Assembly: GCF_015207425.1 (NCBI RefSeq)
Contig: NZ_JADEWZ010000019.1
Span: 42,899 to 106,898, forward strand
DNA: 64,000 bases
DNA from: Lusitaniella coriacea LEGE 07157
Lineage (GTDB): Bacteria; Cyanobacteriota; Cyanobacteriia; Cyanobacteriales; Spirulinaceae
Direction of reading: 5' to 3'
Part shown: one piece after another, positions 9,441-19,434 of the stretch
Position numbering within the stretch: position 1 is the stretch's first letter
Layout: each line of letters begins with the position of its first letter
The notes under the pieces: generated by a model
What the model was told of the DNA's origin: nothing
Databases searched by the model: none
The model's input: only the letters and a program-made list of their open reading frames with translations
Program-made: the position numbers and the translations under genes

Positions 9441-10570
9441 CACGGGGAGATAATCCCGTCTCCTTGAACGCGCAATCGCCGTCCCCGCCAGTAAACGCTG
9501 TTTCCGAATGCTCCCATTGCCCAAACCAGCACACTGAGAAAATCCCGTAAAGGGACGATCCAAAGCCAGCGCAGGAGTTTCGGGCAGTTGAGGAGGAGGA
9601 GAGCGATGAGGACTTGCAGGTAGCGAATGAGCCACGCGATCGCGCAAATGATAATCCCTTGTGCATGAAACCCAGGGAGGAACAGTAATGGCAGGGAAAA
9701 AATCGTACCGTAGCAAAAGATCATCGTGTAATATTGTGCGCCGCGATTGAAGCGAATGGTTCTCGCCCACCGCAGTTCTCGCTGGAACACGTCGCGAAGG
9801 CTTTCTTTGCCCGTATCTGAGTTGAGAATGTAGCGGGACAGTTCAACGCGATATCCGGCTGCTGCGGCACGTTTGCCGATGTTGTAATCGGAGCCAATGC
9901 GATTGAGGTGCAATCCGTCGTAGTCTGTGAGGGTGGATTTTCGCGTGGCGATGGTTGCACCCACCGCGCAGCGCAAACCACCATCGAGGATGCGAGCGAG
10001 AAGGAGGCTGGGGATGAAGTCAATGCAACGCCCGTAGGACGCGATCGCGCCCCCAAGAGATTCGGGATTGTGTCCCACAAAGGCACAGGTAACCATTCCC
10101 ACTTCCGGATCCGCTAAGGGAGCGGTTACGGTGCGAATATAGTCTTTATTGACGCGAATATCGCTATCTACGAAGATAATGACCTCATTTTTTGCTTCTT
10201 CTAGGAGATAGCTGAGGGTGCTGTCTTTATGGTTGATGCCGCGCGGTTCTAGACCCACTTTTAGACGCGATCGCGCGGGGAAGGTGGCAACCAATTTCTC
10301 TAACACCACAACTGCCGGATCTTTGGGATCGACAACGCCAAATAAAACCTCGTAGTTCGGATAATCCTGCTGGCACAGGGACGACCAATTCTCCCACGCT
10401 CCCGTATCTAACCCGCAAACAGGCACCATAATTGAAACGGGAGGATCGTCAGATTTCAGCGCGCGATCGGGTTGAGTGAAAAAATAAAGCGTACACCCCA
10501 AACAGGCAAGATAGAAGACGATCGCGCCCAAGGTGAGAATAATCAACAAACTTCCGAGGACAGTAGTCAT
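9410..10570 (-). CDS. Membrane glycosyltransferase, family 2/21 (HpnI-like)
   Basis: A 386-residue glycosyltransferase. TM1 is at about residues 8-30, the GT-A catalytic domain follows (VSIMVPVCG, then FVDSDIRV as the DXD-type site, then GSDYNIGKR and QRELRWARTIR as the processive-type acceptor motif), and two or more TM helices lie near 280-350. This matches ceramide-glucosyltransferase-like/HpnI enzymes that glycosylate lipids, probably using a UDP-sugar. Its stop codon (TGA, complement of 9410-9412) lies inside a GTCACCCC-type low-complexity repeat, so the last residues (GDEVTG) are encoded by repeat. Confidence 0.88.
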   Translation of the reverse strand: MTTVLGSLLIILTLGAIVFYLACLGCTLYFFTQPDRALKSDDPPVSIMVPVCGLDTGAWENWSSLCQQDYPNYEVLFGVVDPKDPAVVVLEKLVATFPARSRLKVGLEPRGINHKDSTLSYLLEEAKNEVIIFVDSDIRVNKDYIRTVTAPLADPEVGMVTCAFVGHNPESLGGAIASYGRCIDFIPSLLLARILDGGLRCAVGATIATRKSTLTDYDGLHLNRIGSDYNIGKRAAAAGYRVELSRYILNSDTGKESLRDVFQRELRWARTIRFNRGAQYYTMIFCYGTIFSLPLLFLPGFHAQGIIICAIAWLIRYLQVLIALLLLNCPKLLRWLWIVPLRDFLSVLVWAMGAFGNSVYWRGRRLRVQGDGIISPWDRRGDEVTG

Positions 10571-10590
10571 CGATCCCTAAATATGAAATA

Positions 10591-10607
10591 GTTTTAAGTT
10601 TGCTACA
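10591..10607. repeat. 17-bp repeat GTTTTAAGTTTGCTACA, copy 1
   Basis: This exact 17-mer recurs inverted at 57156-57172. In both places a CTGACGGGG-type low-complexity segment follows within about 10 bp, so a longer diverged repeat is likely. Confidence 0.6.
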
Positions 10608-10667
10608 CAAGGCTGACGGGGTGACAGGGTGACGGGGAGAGTAGGTTTTTGGCTGACACCTGACGGC

Positions 10668-11801
10668 TTACTTAAGATTCGACAGAGCTTCTTCAACCAC
10701 TTTAAACCCGCTCTCGTTGCCTTGTTGCTGATAAAGATCGCGAGCCTGTTCGAGGGCTTCAACCGCTTCAGAACGCCGACCGCGCCCTGCTAAGGCTAAA
10801 CCGAGATTGTAGTGCGCTGCGGCACTTTCCGGGGTCAATTCAGTGACGCGACGGAAGGCAATAATTGCCATGAGATATTCTTGCTGTTCGAGGAAAACTT
10901 TCCCAATGGCAGCTTGTGTCTCGGCAGAGTTGGGTTCGAGTGCCGCCGCTTCTTGATAGGCTTTTTTAGCATCCGCAACGTTCCCCTGTTCTTGGAGAAG
11001 TTGACCCATTTGCAGGTACAGCGTTGCATTTTGCGGCTGCAAGCGGACGACTTTTTTGAGTGTGGTCAGTCCCGCTTCGGAGTTACCGGTTTTGATGTAC
11101 GCGATCGCCAATTGTTGCAGAATACTGGGGTCGTTTGGGGTTTGCTGAATTGCCGATTGCAGGACGTTAATGGCTTCTTGGGGCTTGTCCTGTTCGAGCA
11201 AGGCGGTTCCAATTAAGGCATAAATCCCGCTATATTCGGGGTTGAGGGCGATGGCTCGTTCGTAAACTTGAATAGCTTCGTTATACTTCCCGCTCTCTAG
11301 TAAAACAAATCCCCATCCTAAATAGGTGTTGAGGCTGTTGGGATTGAATTGAGCGGCTTGCTGATAGGCGGCTGCGGCACGGGCGTTATCACCGTTTTTC
11401 GCTAAACTGTAACCTAGGGCGTAGTGAAAATCGGCGTTATTGGGTTCGAGGGCGAGGGCTTGTTGATAGGATTGAGCTGCTGCTGTGTAGTTGCCCAATC
11501 GAGCTTGCAGGTAGCCGATTCCGGAGTGAATTTTGGCATTTTCGCGATCGAGGGCTGCGGCTTGTTGATAGGACGCGATCGCGTTGTTATAATCGCCCGC
11601 ATCAAAAAATTCGCGTCCCTGACGCAATAATTCGTTGAGCTGCTGTCGATTCGTTTGTTGCGCGAGCAGAATTGGAGGACTGCTTTGAGCGGCGACAGGA
11701 CGAATGGGGGCAATATCGATTAAGAGTAAGCCCGCGACCAGGGAAAGGGTTGTGTTGAGGAGGAATTGTTTTGACACGGCTAGTTGATTTTTGTTCTCCA
11801 T
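10668..11801 (-). CDS. Exported TPR-repeat protein
   Basis: From ATG 11801 the product has 377 residues; an upstream in-frame GTG at 11831 would add ten. The N-terminus (about residues 12-40, LSLVAGLLLIDIAPIRPVAAQ) looks like a signal peptide, so the protein is probably periplasmic. The rest is about nine tetratricopeptide repeats with the 34-residue rhythm (for example IHSGIGYLQARLGNYTAAA and AAHYNLGLALAGRGRRSEA). TPR arrays bind partner proteins and the partner is unknown. It lies 43 bp upstream of the next leftward gene's end, the Ser/Thr kinase, on the same strand. Confidence 0.88.
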   Translation of the reverse strand: MENKNQLAVSKQFLLNTTLSLVAGLLLIDIAPIRPVAAQSSPPILLAQQTNRQQLNELLRQGREFFDAGDYNNAIASYQQAAALDRENAKIHSGIGYLQARLGNYTAAAQSYQQALALEPNNADFHYALGYSLAKNGDNARAAAAYQQAAQFNPNSLNTYLGWGFVLLESGKYNEAIQVYERAIALNPEYSGIYALIGTALLEQDKPQEAINVLQSAIQQTPNDPSILQQLAIAYIKTGNSEAGLTTLKKVVRLQPQNATLYLQMGQLLQEQGNVADAKKAYQEAAALEPNSAETQAAIGKVFLEQQEYLMAIIAFRRVTELTPESAAAHYNLGLALAGRGRRSEAVEALEQARDLYQQQGNESGFKVVEEALSNLK

Positions 11802-11844
11802 GCAATCAAATTTACCAATATTAACATACACGCTATTTCTACTC

Positions 11845-13515
11845 TCATTGTTCCCAAGAATTCTCCGGAAAATTCATCGATCTCAGTGGGATAGAATCCT
11901 CGGATTGCAAGAGAACCCGGCGGGTGGCAAAGTCTGGAGTGCGTTCGATTTGCGCCTCAAGATCGCTCAGTCTATTTTCGTATCGATCGCGTAAAGTTCT
12001 CGCGCGATCGCTAGAGGAGGTGTTGTTGGGAATTTGCTTGAGTTGCAAAAGCAGTTTTTTCCAGCGCGATCGCGCCCGTTCTAGTTCCCGCTTGCTTGCC
12101 GCAGCTTCGATTTGTCGCTCGATTTTTTTTGCCTGCTTCTCGATCGCCTCAAGTTGTTTTGCTGCCGTTTGTTCCCGCGTCAGGCGTAGATCGACCCGTT
12201 CCAATTCATGACGATAGTACGCGAGCATTTGTTGCGCTTCGGGATACACGGTCACGTCCTTGGGAACGGTTTCAAGCTTGAGGACAGCTTGCTGGAGACG
12301 ATCGCGCGCAGTTTCTAAGGTTTTTAGGGTTTCGGCTTTTTGCGTTTGCAGGCGAGCTTTTGTGCCATCATCAAGGGTTTGTTGGTAAAGTTCTTGGAAT
12401 TCGCGATCGCGCGCGCAATAATTAAACGGCTTACAAATCCAAGAAATATAGGGAGAATGCCAGCCGATTCCCAGCAATCCCAGGCAAAAAAGAGTAACCG
12501 AACCGAGAATAATGGCGTTGCGGCGGTGCTGGGGGGACAACGCAATGCCCTCTGGAGACTGTTGTAGCCTTGGCGTTTTTGAGGCGGGGGAAGCGGGAAT
12601 AACGGCAGTGCTTTTGGGATTGGCAATTAGGGGAAACCAACTACGAGACGGCACCACAGGCGATAGGGCGCTCAACACGTCCGCCGCAGAAGGGTAGCGA
12701 AATTGGGGTTTTTGAATCAACATTTTGTCGAGAATGCCCCCCAGTGTCTCGCCGATTTGCGCGCGATCGCGCCATTGCCACTCCATCGCCGTACAATCAA
12801 AAAGTTGGCTGGGAAGTTTCCCCGTCAGCAACACCACCGCACTCGCCGCGAGGGCATATAAATCGCTACTGGGGTAACACTGACCGAAATGCAATTGTTC
12901 TGGGGGCGAATATCCCACTTTCCCCACAAATGCAGTGGGTTTTCCCGAACTGCTCGCAGAATCTCGATTTCCCGCGATCGCCTGTTTGACCACCCCAAAA
13001 TCAATCAACACCGGAAGCGCCTCGCCCGTCTCCCCTTCTCCCGTCGGAAGCATAATATTGTCCGGGGAAATATCCCGATGAATCACCCCAGTGCGATGGA
13101 TGTAATCGAGAACGGGAAGCAGGGCTTGCAACCACCGCAGGATCTCAGCTTCTGAAAACTTTTTACCCTCCTGTTTGCGCTCGTTCAGGAGCGTTAAGTA
13201 ATTCTTGCCTTCTAAATATTCTTGTACTAAAAAGAGTCGTTGCTTCTCCTCAAACCAGGCAAGAAACTTAGGAATTTGAGGATGTGCGAGTTGGTGCAAA
13301 ACCTTTGCTTCTCTCTGGAACAAAAGGCGGGCTTTCTCCAACCCCTCCGGATCTCTGCGCGTCGGCACAAATTCTTTGAGAACGCATTGTTCGTCAAAGC
13401 GTCGTTCGTCTGTCACCAGGTAAGTTCGCCCCAATCCGCCCGAACCCAGAAGTTTCTGAATTCGGTAGCGATTATCAATTAATGTGCCAGAAGCAAGTTC
13501 TACTGACGCTTTCAC
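11845..13515 (-). CDS. Serine/threonine protein kinase with membrane anchor and coiled coil
   Basis: A 556-residue Hanks-type kinase starting at GTG. The kinase domain (about residues 16-285) has the glycine loop LGSGGLGRTY, the ATP-binding lysine in CVLKEF, the catalytic loop HRDISPDN and the metal-binding DFG in LIDFGVVK. The lysine usually found two residues after the catalytic Asp is serine here, as in a common bacterial variant. A single TM helix lies near 333-352, followed by a long Lys/Glu/Arg-rich coiled coil (about 375-540). The layout suggests an inside-facing kinase with an outward helical sensor. Substrates are unknown. Confidence 0.9.
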   Translation of the reverse strand: MKASVELASGTLIDNRYRIQKLLGSGGLGRTYLVTDERRFDEQCVLKEFVPTRRDPEGLEKARLLFQREAKVLHQLAHPQIPKFLAWFEEKQRLFLVQEYLEGKNYLTLLNERKQEGKKFSEAEILRWLQALLPVLDYIHRTGVIHRDISPDNIMLPTGEGETGEALPVLIDFGVVKQAIAGNRDSASSSGKPTAFVGKVGYSPPEQLHFGQCYPSSDLYALAASAVVLLTGKLPSQLFDCTAMEWQWRDRAQIGETLGGILDKMLIQKPQFRYPSAADVLSALSPVVPSRSWFPLIANPKSTAVIPASPASKTPRLQQSPEGIALSPQHRRNAIILGSVTLFCLGLLGIGWHSPYISWICKPFNYCARDREFQELYQQTLDDGTKARLQTQKAETLKTLETARDRLQQAVLKLETVPKDVTVYPEAQQMLAYYRHELERVDLRLTREQTAAKQLEAIEKQAKKIERQIEAAASKRELERARSRWKKLLLQLKQIPNNTSSSDRARTLRDRYENRLSDLEAQIERTPDFATRRVLLQSEDSIPLRSMNFPENSWEQ

Positions 13516-13911
13516 GATTGCACCTCGTCAAATCAATTGCACAACCTTAGTTTTCCCTTCGACCTTATCCTGTTGCTCCATTTATTGCCATCTTTTACCT
13601 CTCTCCCCATTGAAAAGAGAGCTACTTTAATTATTCATGGAGTTGCACGAATTGGAGCTGTTTTTTCATCGATTGTAAAGGCTGTGATGCAGATCGCAGA
13701 CAGCACGCGATCGCGCGGGTTTATTTTATTGATTTTTACCACAAACTCAAAAGATTTAAATCACAAACGCAGCCTTACAAAAAAGACATATTTAACATAA
13801 TGTAAATATTTTTCTCTGTCTGCAAAATTATTTATTTCTTTTTTTCCCGATCCATACTCTAGGTAGTTGAAAAAATAGATAGAGATAATACTTAGTAATC
13901 CCACCCCTTGA
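13516..13911. other. Intergenic, 396 bp, no gene seen
   Basis: An AT-rich spacer between the kinase gene and the small ORF at 13918. The short open frames here have no recognisable composition or motifs. One HIP1-like site lies near 13708. The last 110 bp, with several A/T tracts, is the likely promoter of the downstream small gene, but I cannot pick -35/-10 boxes with confidence. Confidence 0.6.
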
Positions 13912-13917
13912 TTGAAA

Positions 13918-14115
13918 ATGCAATGCTCTCACCAACTGCTTCCCGGTGCAATTTCTGAAATACTCGTCTCCGTCGGAGAAACCGGAACCCTAACCCTAAA
14001 CGATCGTTACGGATTAATGGCAGCACTCCTCGACGATTTTTTGACAGAAGAAGAACAAAGAGCGATTAATAGAATTCTCCGTGCGGTACTTCGCGGCAAA
14101 ATCGAGATTGTATAA
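13918..14115 (+). CDS. Small conserved hypothetical protein
   Basis: A 65-residue protein from ATG 13918 (a TTG two codons upstream is possible). The C-terminal half, with the phrase LTLNDRYGLMAALLDDFLTE, then EEQRAINRILRAVLRG, has regular amphipathic helices and looks like a real conserved cyanobacterial small protein rather than noise. No function is known to me. It stands alone between the kinase and the STAS gene. Confidence 0.65.
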   Translation: MQCSHQLLPGAISEILVSVGETGTLTLNDRYGLMAALLDDFLTEEEQRAINRILRAVLRGKIEIV

Positions 14116-14317
14116 GGTCATTAGCAAACGCGATTGGGCAGCAATTGTAACAAAGCTCGCCATCTTAATACTCTGTTAATCGAGAAATGAGAGATTGTTG
14201 GCAAGCGCAAGCCGTTACCCTTATCCCCCTTCCCCGTCAGTTGAAACTTGACAAATCACTGTCACGTCTTGGCTCTTTTGGCAATTTCTTGTAGAACAGA
14301 GCGCGAGATTGCAAATT

Positions 14318-14662
14318 TTAGCACAGCAATAAACGAATTTTGGAATTGAAAGCAGCATCCAAACTTTCCAAAATTTCAAATTCTTTATCTAATCCCGTAA
14401 TTTCAAGCATGAATAAAACGGGTTGTTTGAGATTTAATAGATAAAGACGGCATCCATATTGTCGAGCTGCTTGACGAACTGCGATCAGTGAGGTCAAACC
14501 AAAATGGTTAATAAAATTAACCTGAACCATATCGATGACCCAACAAGATTCTTCTTGCACTGGGAGTAAGCCAAAGACTTTTTGCTGGAGTATCGAAGCC
14601 CCCTTGATATCTAAATCTCTTTGAGGACGCAGCACAATATTCATAAATCCATTCTGACCCAT
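14318..14662 (-). CDS. STAS-domain protein (anti-sigma-factor-antagonist-like)
   Basis: A single STAS domain of 114 residues (ATG 14662, or ATG 14644). The core strand-helix region CWVIDMVQVNFINHFGLTSLIAVRQAARQYGCRLYLLNL matches the fold of SpoIIAA-like proteins. The position normally holding the phosphorylated Ser (D-S-S-G type) reads NFINHFG, so classical switching by phosphorylation is unlikely. Such proteins act in partner-switching signalling, but no anti-sigma kinase lies nearby. It is divergent from the hydrolase gene, 50 bp away. Confidence 0.8.
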   Translation of the reverse strand: MGQNGFMNIVLRPQRDLDIKGASILQQKVFGLLPVQEESCWVIDMVQVNFINHFGLTSLIAVRQAARQYGCRLYLLNLKQPVLFMLEITGLDKEFEILESLDAAFNSKIRLLLC

Positions 14663-14712
14663 CCACCGGTTTTAACTCGCTCCCATCCCAGAAAAAAAGA
14701 CTTTTTACTCTG

Positions 14713-15309
14713 ATGGAAAATATAGATTCTAAATATATAAAAGTCCAAAGGGCAACTATTCATTATCTTGAGGCGGAAAAAAAAGGATCGCAAACAATTG
14801 TTTTGCTCCACGGCGCGAGTTTTCAAGCACAGACGTGGCAAAACTTAGGAACGCTCGATTTTTTAGCCCAACAAGACTATCAGGTTGTCGCAGTAGATAT
14901 GCCGGGTTACGGTCAATCAGGGGCGTTTTCTGGTACGCCGTCTGAGTTTTTGCGAGAATTTCTTGAAAGCCTCAATTTACACCTGCCGATTCTGGTTTCT
15001 CCTTCGATGAGCGGCAGTTACGCCCTTCCCTTTCTTATCGATTATACAAATCGATTGAGGGGGCTTGTCGCGATCGCGCCTGTCGGGATTGTCCGCTATC
15101 AAGATCGATTGCGAGGGATCGAACTTCCCACCTTAGCCCTTTGGGGCAGCAACGATCGTATTATTCCCCTGCAACAAGCAGATTTACTCGCCCAACTGAT
15201 GCCTAATACTCAAAAAGTCGTTATCGAAGATGCGGGTCATGCCTGCTATATGCGCGCAACGACTGAGTTTCATCAACATTTGCTGGAATTTATCCAAAAA
15301 TTGGGCTAA
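14713..15309 (+). CDS. Alpha/beta hydrolase, ABHD14-like
   Basis: A 198-residue alpha/beta hydrolase. VLLHGASFQAQTWQNLGTL (oxyanion-hole HG) at about residues 32-50 and VVAVDMPGYGQSG resemble the ABHD14/CIB branch. The nucleophile is the serine in SPSMSGSYALP, the acid is in WGSNDRIIP and the histidine is in DAGHACYM, so the triad is complete. It is short, with no lid domain. Substrate unknown. It ends 50 bp before the pentapeptide gene on the same strand. Confidence 0.88.
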   Translation: MENIDSKYIKVQRATIHYLEAEKKGSQTIVLLHGASFQAQTWQNLGTLDFLAQQDYQVVAVDMPGYGQSGAFSGTPSEFLREFLESLNLHLPILVSPSMSGSYALPFLIDYTNRLRGLVAIAPVGIVRYQDRLRGIELPTLALWGSNDRIIPLQQADLLAQLMPNTQKVVIEDAGHACYMRATTEFHQHLLEFIQKLG

Positions 15310-15359
15310 AAACCCTGCAATAGCGTCAATCATCACTATCTATCATCGAGATAAATTTA

Positions 15360-15881
15360 ATGACCCATTCCACCGTTGCAAACACCTCTCTCAATCTCCC
15401 TTCTTTCCTCGCCTGCGAAGACTTACAGCAAATTTGTCAGGACTTTCTTAAACTCGACGAACGACAGCGCTTGTCCATTCTCCAACAAATTGGATTGGCG
15501 CGGTACGATTTTTTAATTCCGATGCCCTTGAGCGAAACTAATATTGCTTGCGTGATGCGCTTATTTAGTACGCCGAGTCAGGCAAAGTTTCCGGATTTGC
15601 GCGGCGCAGATTTATCGGGATTGAATTTAGCGGGAGTTAATTTCATTCGGGGTAACCTAACAGGAACCAATCTTCAAGGGAGTTGCTTATCCAGTGCGGA
15701 TTTGCTCTTTGCTAATTTGACCAATGCAGATTTGCGAGGCGCAGATTTACGCGGTGCAACCCTCAATGAAACGGTTTGGCTGGGAACGCGGGTTGAAGGG
15801 TGTCACCTGGGGAAAGGGATTGGGTTAACGAAACGGGATGTTACGGATTTGACCCTCAATGGCGGAATATTTGAACGCTAA
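15360..15881 (+). CDS. Pentapeptide-repeat protein
   Basis: A 173-residue protein. A non-repetitive N-terminus (about residues 1-75) is followed by about eight A(D/N)LXX pentapeptides ([19 protein letters not shown], then [14 protein letters not shown]) that form a short right-handed beta-helix. Pentapeptide proteins are abundant in cyanobacteria and usually of unknown role. The start is ATG 15360. Confidence 0.88.
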   Translation: MTHSTVANTSLNLPSFLACEDLQQICQDFLKLDERQRLSILQQIGLARYDFLIPMPLSETNIACVMRLFSTPSQAKFPDLRGADLSGLNLAGVNFIRGNLTGTNLQGSCLSSADLLFANLTNADLRGADLRGATLNETVWLGTRVEGCHLGKGIGLTKRDVTDLTLNGGIFER

Positions 15882-15895
15882 CTTGGATATTCTCT

Positions 15896-16016
15896 TAAAC
15901 CGCGTCTAGCTTGAAAACCATAGTTTTGGGAATCCACCTGAAAATCTTTTAGGCTAAAGACTGTAGGTTTTAGAGTATTCCGAACAAACTCCAGGTTCCA
16001 ACGTGGACGCGGTTTA
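15896..16016. mobile_element. 121-bp repeat with 11-bp terminal inverted repeats, copy 1
   Basis: The element begins TAAACCGCGTC and ends GACGCGGTTTA, a perfect 11-bp inverted repeat. A second full copy of the same length is at 26209-26329 and a decayed one starts near 57040. The interior has small inverted repeats (AAAAC-CATA-GTTTT and CTAAA...TTTAG), so it could fold strongly. It starts 15 bp after the pentapeptide stop codon. It encodes nothing and is MITE-like. Confidence 0.85.
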
Positions 16017-16055
16017 TATATTAAATCCTTCTAATTACCCATCATAAAAATTCTC

Positions 16056-16116
16056 CGTGTCACCGTGTCACCGTGTCACCCCATCTCCCCGTCACCGTGT
16101 CACCCCGTCACCGGGT
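16056..16116. repeat. CCGTGTCACC-type low-complexity tandem repeat
   Basis: Imperfect 8-10-bp units (CCGTGTCACC, CCCCGTCACC) run into the 3' end of the adenosine-deaminase-like gene and supply its TGA stop (complement of 16108-16110). Confidence 0.7.
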
Positions 16117-17121
16117 CAGTGCTTCAGTGAGCAAGGATGCAGGGGGTTGGTCGTGAGGCCAAGCGAAGGCGTGGCGGAATGCTGCTTCTTGGCAGGCTTG
16201 GAGTTGTCGGAAGTCGATGACATCTTGGGTGAGGAGATTTTCGTATTCAAAGGGAAGGCGAACGTTGTGGAGTCCAGCGTTATCGGTGCAGATGGCGATA
16301 TCAACCCCCGCATCGAAACAACGGTCAAAGACGGTTTTGAGGTGGTGGAGGTCGTCTAGGGTTCCGGTTTTGAGGTAGGTGGTGGGACAGACTTCGAGAC
16401 ACTGATTTCGCGCTGCAACGTCTTTGAGGAGGTGGGGATAGCGAAGGGGAATTTGGATGCCGTGACCGATGCGCATCAGGTAGGGAAGGAGTTCGGGATA
16501 GCAACCGTCGGGGGTTTCGTAGAGGTGTCCGGTGGTTTTGATGCCGCGCGATCGCGCGTATTCGTACAATTGAATAAATTCATCGAGGCGTTCGGCGTAG
16601 TGGGAGTCTCCCCCCGCCACATCAATCGCACAGACGTATTCGGGCATTTGGGCAGCCAGGTCTACAATGGCGCGATTCACCGCGTAGGGAAGGCGAGAGT
16701 GGGTGCAGAGGATTTGGCTGGTGACCATTGGGTATTCCGGGACGCGAGACGTTTTGCCGACGATTTCGACGATTTTTGCCATCTCATCAATGCGTTGGGT
16801 TTGGCTTAAAGCTTCCGAGGTACGCAAATAGGGAGTGTAGCGTAATTCCAAATAGGCTAAATTTTCAAAAATATAAGCGCCCCGAATCAAGCGATAAATA
16901 AAGTAGGGCAGGGTTTCGGCGCTTTGGACGCTTTCGACAAGGGTGTGGAGTTCGAGGTATTCATCGAGGGTGTTGCGCGATCGCGTGTAAAATTCTTCAA
17001 ATTCAGCATAATCGGGAAAGCGCTCGCTCAGTTCCAGGTCGCGCCGTTGGAAATAACGCCAGAGAACGCGAGGTACTACAGAGCCTCCTAAGTGACGGTG
17101 TAAATCTGCGTATAGTGCCAT
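16108..17121 (-). CDS. Adenosine-deaminase-like metal-dependent hydrolase
   Basis: A 337-residue protein of the adenosine/AMP deaminase family (TIM-barrel amidohydrolase, zinc-dependent). The N-terminal DLHRHLGGS gives the HxH metal site (His8, His10). The catalytic region reads TTGHLYETP where typical deaminases have HAGE, and CTDNAG where they have a DD/DDP motif. These differences suggest an off-branch enzyme whose substrate may not be adenosine. It lies near purA and an adenosine-kinase-like gene, which fits purine handling. The last residues fall in low-complexity repeat. Confidence 0.82.
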   Translation of the reverse strand: MALYADLHRHLGGSVVPRVLWRYFQRRDLELSERFPDYAEFEEFYTRSRNTLDEYLELHTLVESVQSAETLPYFIYRLIRGAYIFENLAYLELRYTPYLRTSEALSQTQRIDEMAKIVEIVGKTSRVPEYPMVTSQILCTHSRLPYAVNRAIVDLAAQMPEYVCAIDVAGGDSHYAERLDEFIQLYEYARSRGIKTTGHLYETPDGCYPELLPYLMRIGHGIQIPLRYPHLLKDVAARNQCLEVCPTTYLKTGTLDDLHHLKTVFDRCFDAGVDIAICTDNAGLHNVRLPFEYENLLTQDVIDFRQLQACQEAAFRHAFAWPHDQPPASLLTEALTR

Positions 17122-17190
17122 ATTTTTCTAAAAACTCCTTGTAACCTCCCCTTTAATGTAAAGGGAATCGAATTTGAGTCGATCGAGAAT

Positions 17191-17283
17191 GGAAAAAACA
17201 ATCTTGATGCGCCTTCTCAGTTATCAACTAATTAATTAGTTAATTGAGCGATGGAGAACAAAAAAAACAACCTTGACACGCCT
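17191..17283. repeat. Duplicated segment and palindrome upstream of purA
   Basis: The phrase AAAAAACAATCTTGATGCGCCT (near 17192-17213) recurs diverged as AAAAAACAACCTTGACACGCCT (near 17262-17283). Between them, at 17227-17242, is the perfect palindrome AACTAATTAATTAGTT. The downstream copy contains the -35 box of the likely purA promoter. Confidence 0.6.
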
Positions 17284-17302
17284 AACAGACAGTGTGGATA
17301 AT
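17273..17302 (+). promoter_or_regulatory. Predicted sigma-70-type promoter of purA
   Basis: TTGACA at 17273-17278 and GATAAT at 17297-17302 are separated by 18 bp, about 40 bp upstream of the purA start. This is a close match to the consensus, seen directly in sequence; activity is inferred. Confidence 0.6.
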
Positions 17303-17331
17303 GGGAGATTGTGAAAACTGTCGCAATTTAA

Positions 17332-18675
<1,344 letters not shown>

Positions 18676-18710
18676 CCTAGGAACCATTCACGACCTATCT
18701 AGAAAAAATC

Positions 18711-19334
18711 ATGTCCATAACCATTGAATGTCAAAAACGCCCAGACGGGAGCAAACCCAGAGCCTTACGCCGCGAAGGGCTGATTCCAGCCGCCCTATAC
18801 GGACACAAGGGAACCGAATCCGTCTCCCTCACCCTCAAAGCGAAAGAAGCTGAAAATCTTCTCAAAGCAGCAACCATCAACAACACTCTCATTGATGTCA
18901 GCGTTCCCGAAATGTCATGGACGGGGAAAGCACTAATTAGAGACGTGCAAAGCCATCCCTGGAAAAGAACCCTCTATCACCTGAGCTTTTTCGCCGTCGC
19001 AGGTCACGGTAGCTTGGAAGTTGTCGTTCCCGTTAACCTCATCGGAACCGCACCGGGAGTAAAACTTGGGGGAATCTTAGAGCAAAGTACAACGGAGATG
19101 CGAGTGAGTTGTTTGGCAGGTAAGATTCCGGAATCCATCGAGATCGATATCTCCAAAATGGAAACAGGAGACTCCTTGGCAGTAAGCGATGTTGCAATGC
19201 CAGAAGGCGTTGATGTTTTAGAAGATCCCGAAACCGTTGTGGTGAGTATCGTCGTTCCCAGCAAACCCGCAACTCCAGAAGGAGAAGAAGAAGAAGAAGC
19301 CGAAGTGGCAGAAGAACCCGCGATCGCGGAATAG
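18711..19334 (+). CDS. rplY: 50S ribosomal protein L25/general stress protein Ctc
   Basis: A 207-residue protein of the long CTC-type L25, which binds 5S rRNA. The N-terminal L25 domain (about residues 3-92, with GSKPRALRREGLIPAALYG) is followed by the TL5 beta-domain (about 100-185) and a Glu-rich tail (EGEEEEEAEVAEE). The start is ATG 18711. It is probably co-transcribed with purA; a strong terminator follows at 19370. Confidence 0.94.
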   Translation: MSITIECQKRPDGSKPRALRREGLIPAALYGHKGTESVSLTLKAKEAENLLKAATINNTLIDVSVPEMSWTGKALIRDVQSHPWKRTLYHLSFFAVAGHGSLEVVVPVNLIGTAPGVKLGGILEQSTTEMRVSCLAGKIPESIEIDISKMETGDSLAVSDVAMPEGVDVLEDPETVVVSIVVPSKPATPEGEEEEEAEVAEEPAIAE

Positions 19335-19369
19335 TTCGGATAAACTGATGTTTGTGTTGTTTTCTAACT

Positions 19370-19400
19370 CCAGGAGTGCCAGCGCATTCCTGGTTTTATT
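19370..19400 (+). terminator. Rho-independent terminator after rplY
   Basis: CCAGGAGTGC, loop CAGC, GCATTCCTGG form a 10-bp stem (one G-T pair), followed directly by TTTTATTTATTT. It lies 36 bp after the rplY stop and ahead of the kinase gene at 19435. Confidence 0.85.
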
Positions 19401-19434
19401 TATTTAATTTACCCCCTTTTCTAGGAGAAAGTTC

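Noticed and set aside
13537..13800. An 87-residue frame after the kinase gene
   Set aside because: AT-rich spacer with no conserved features.
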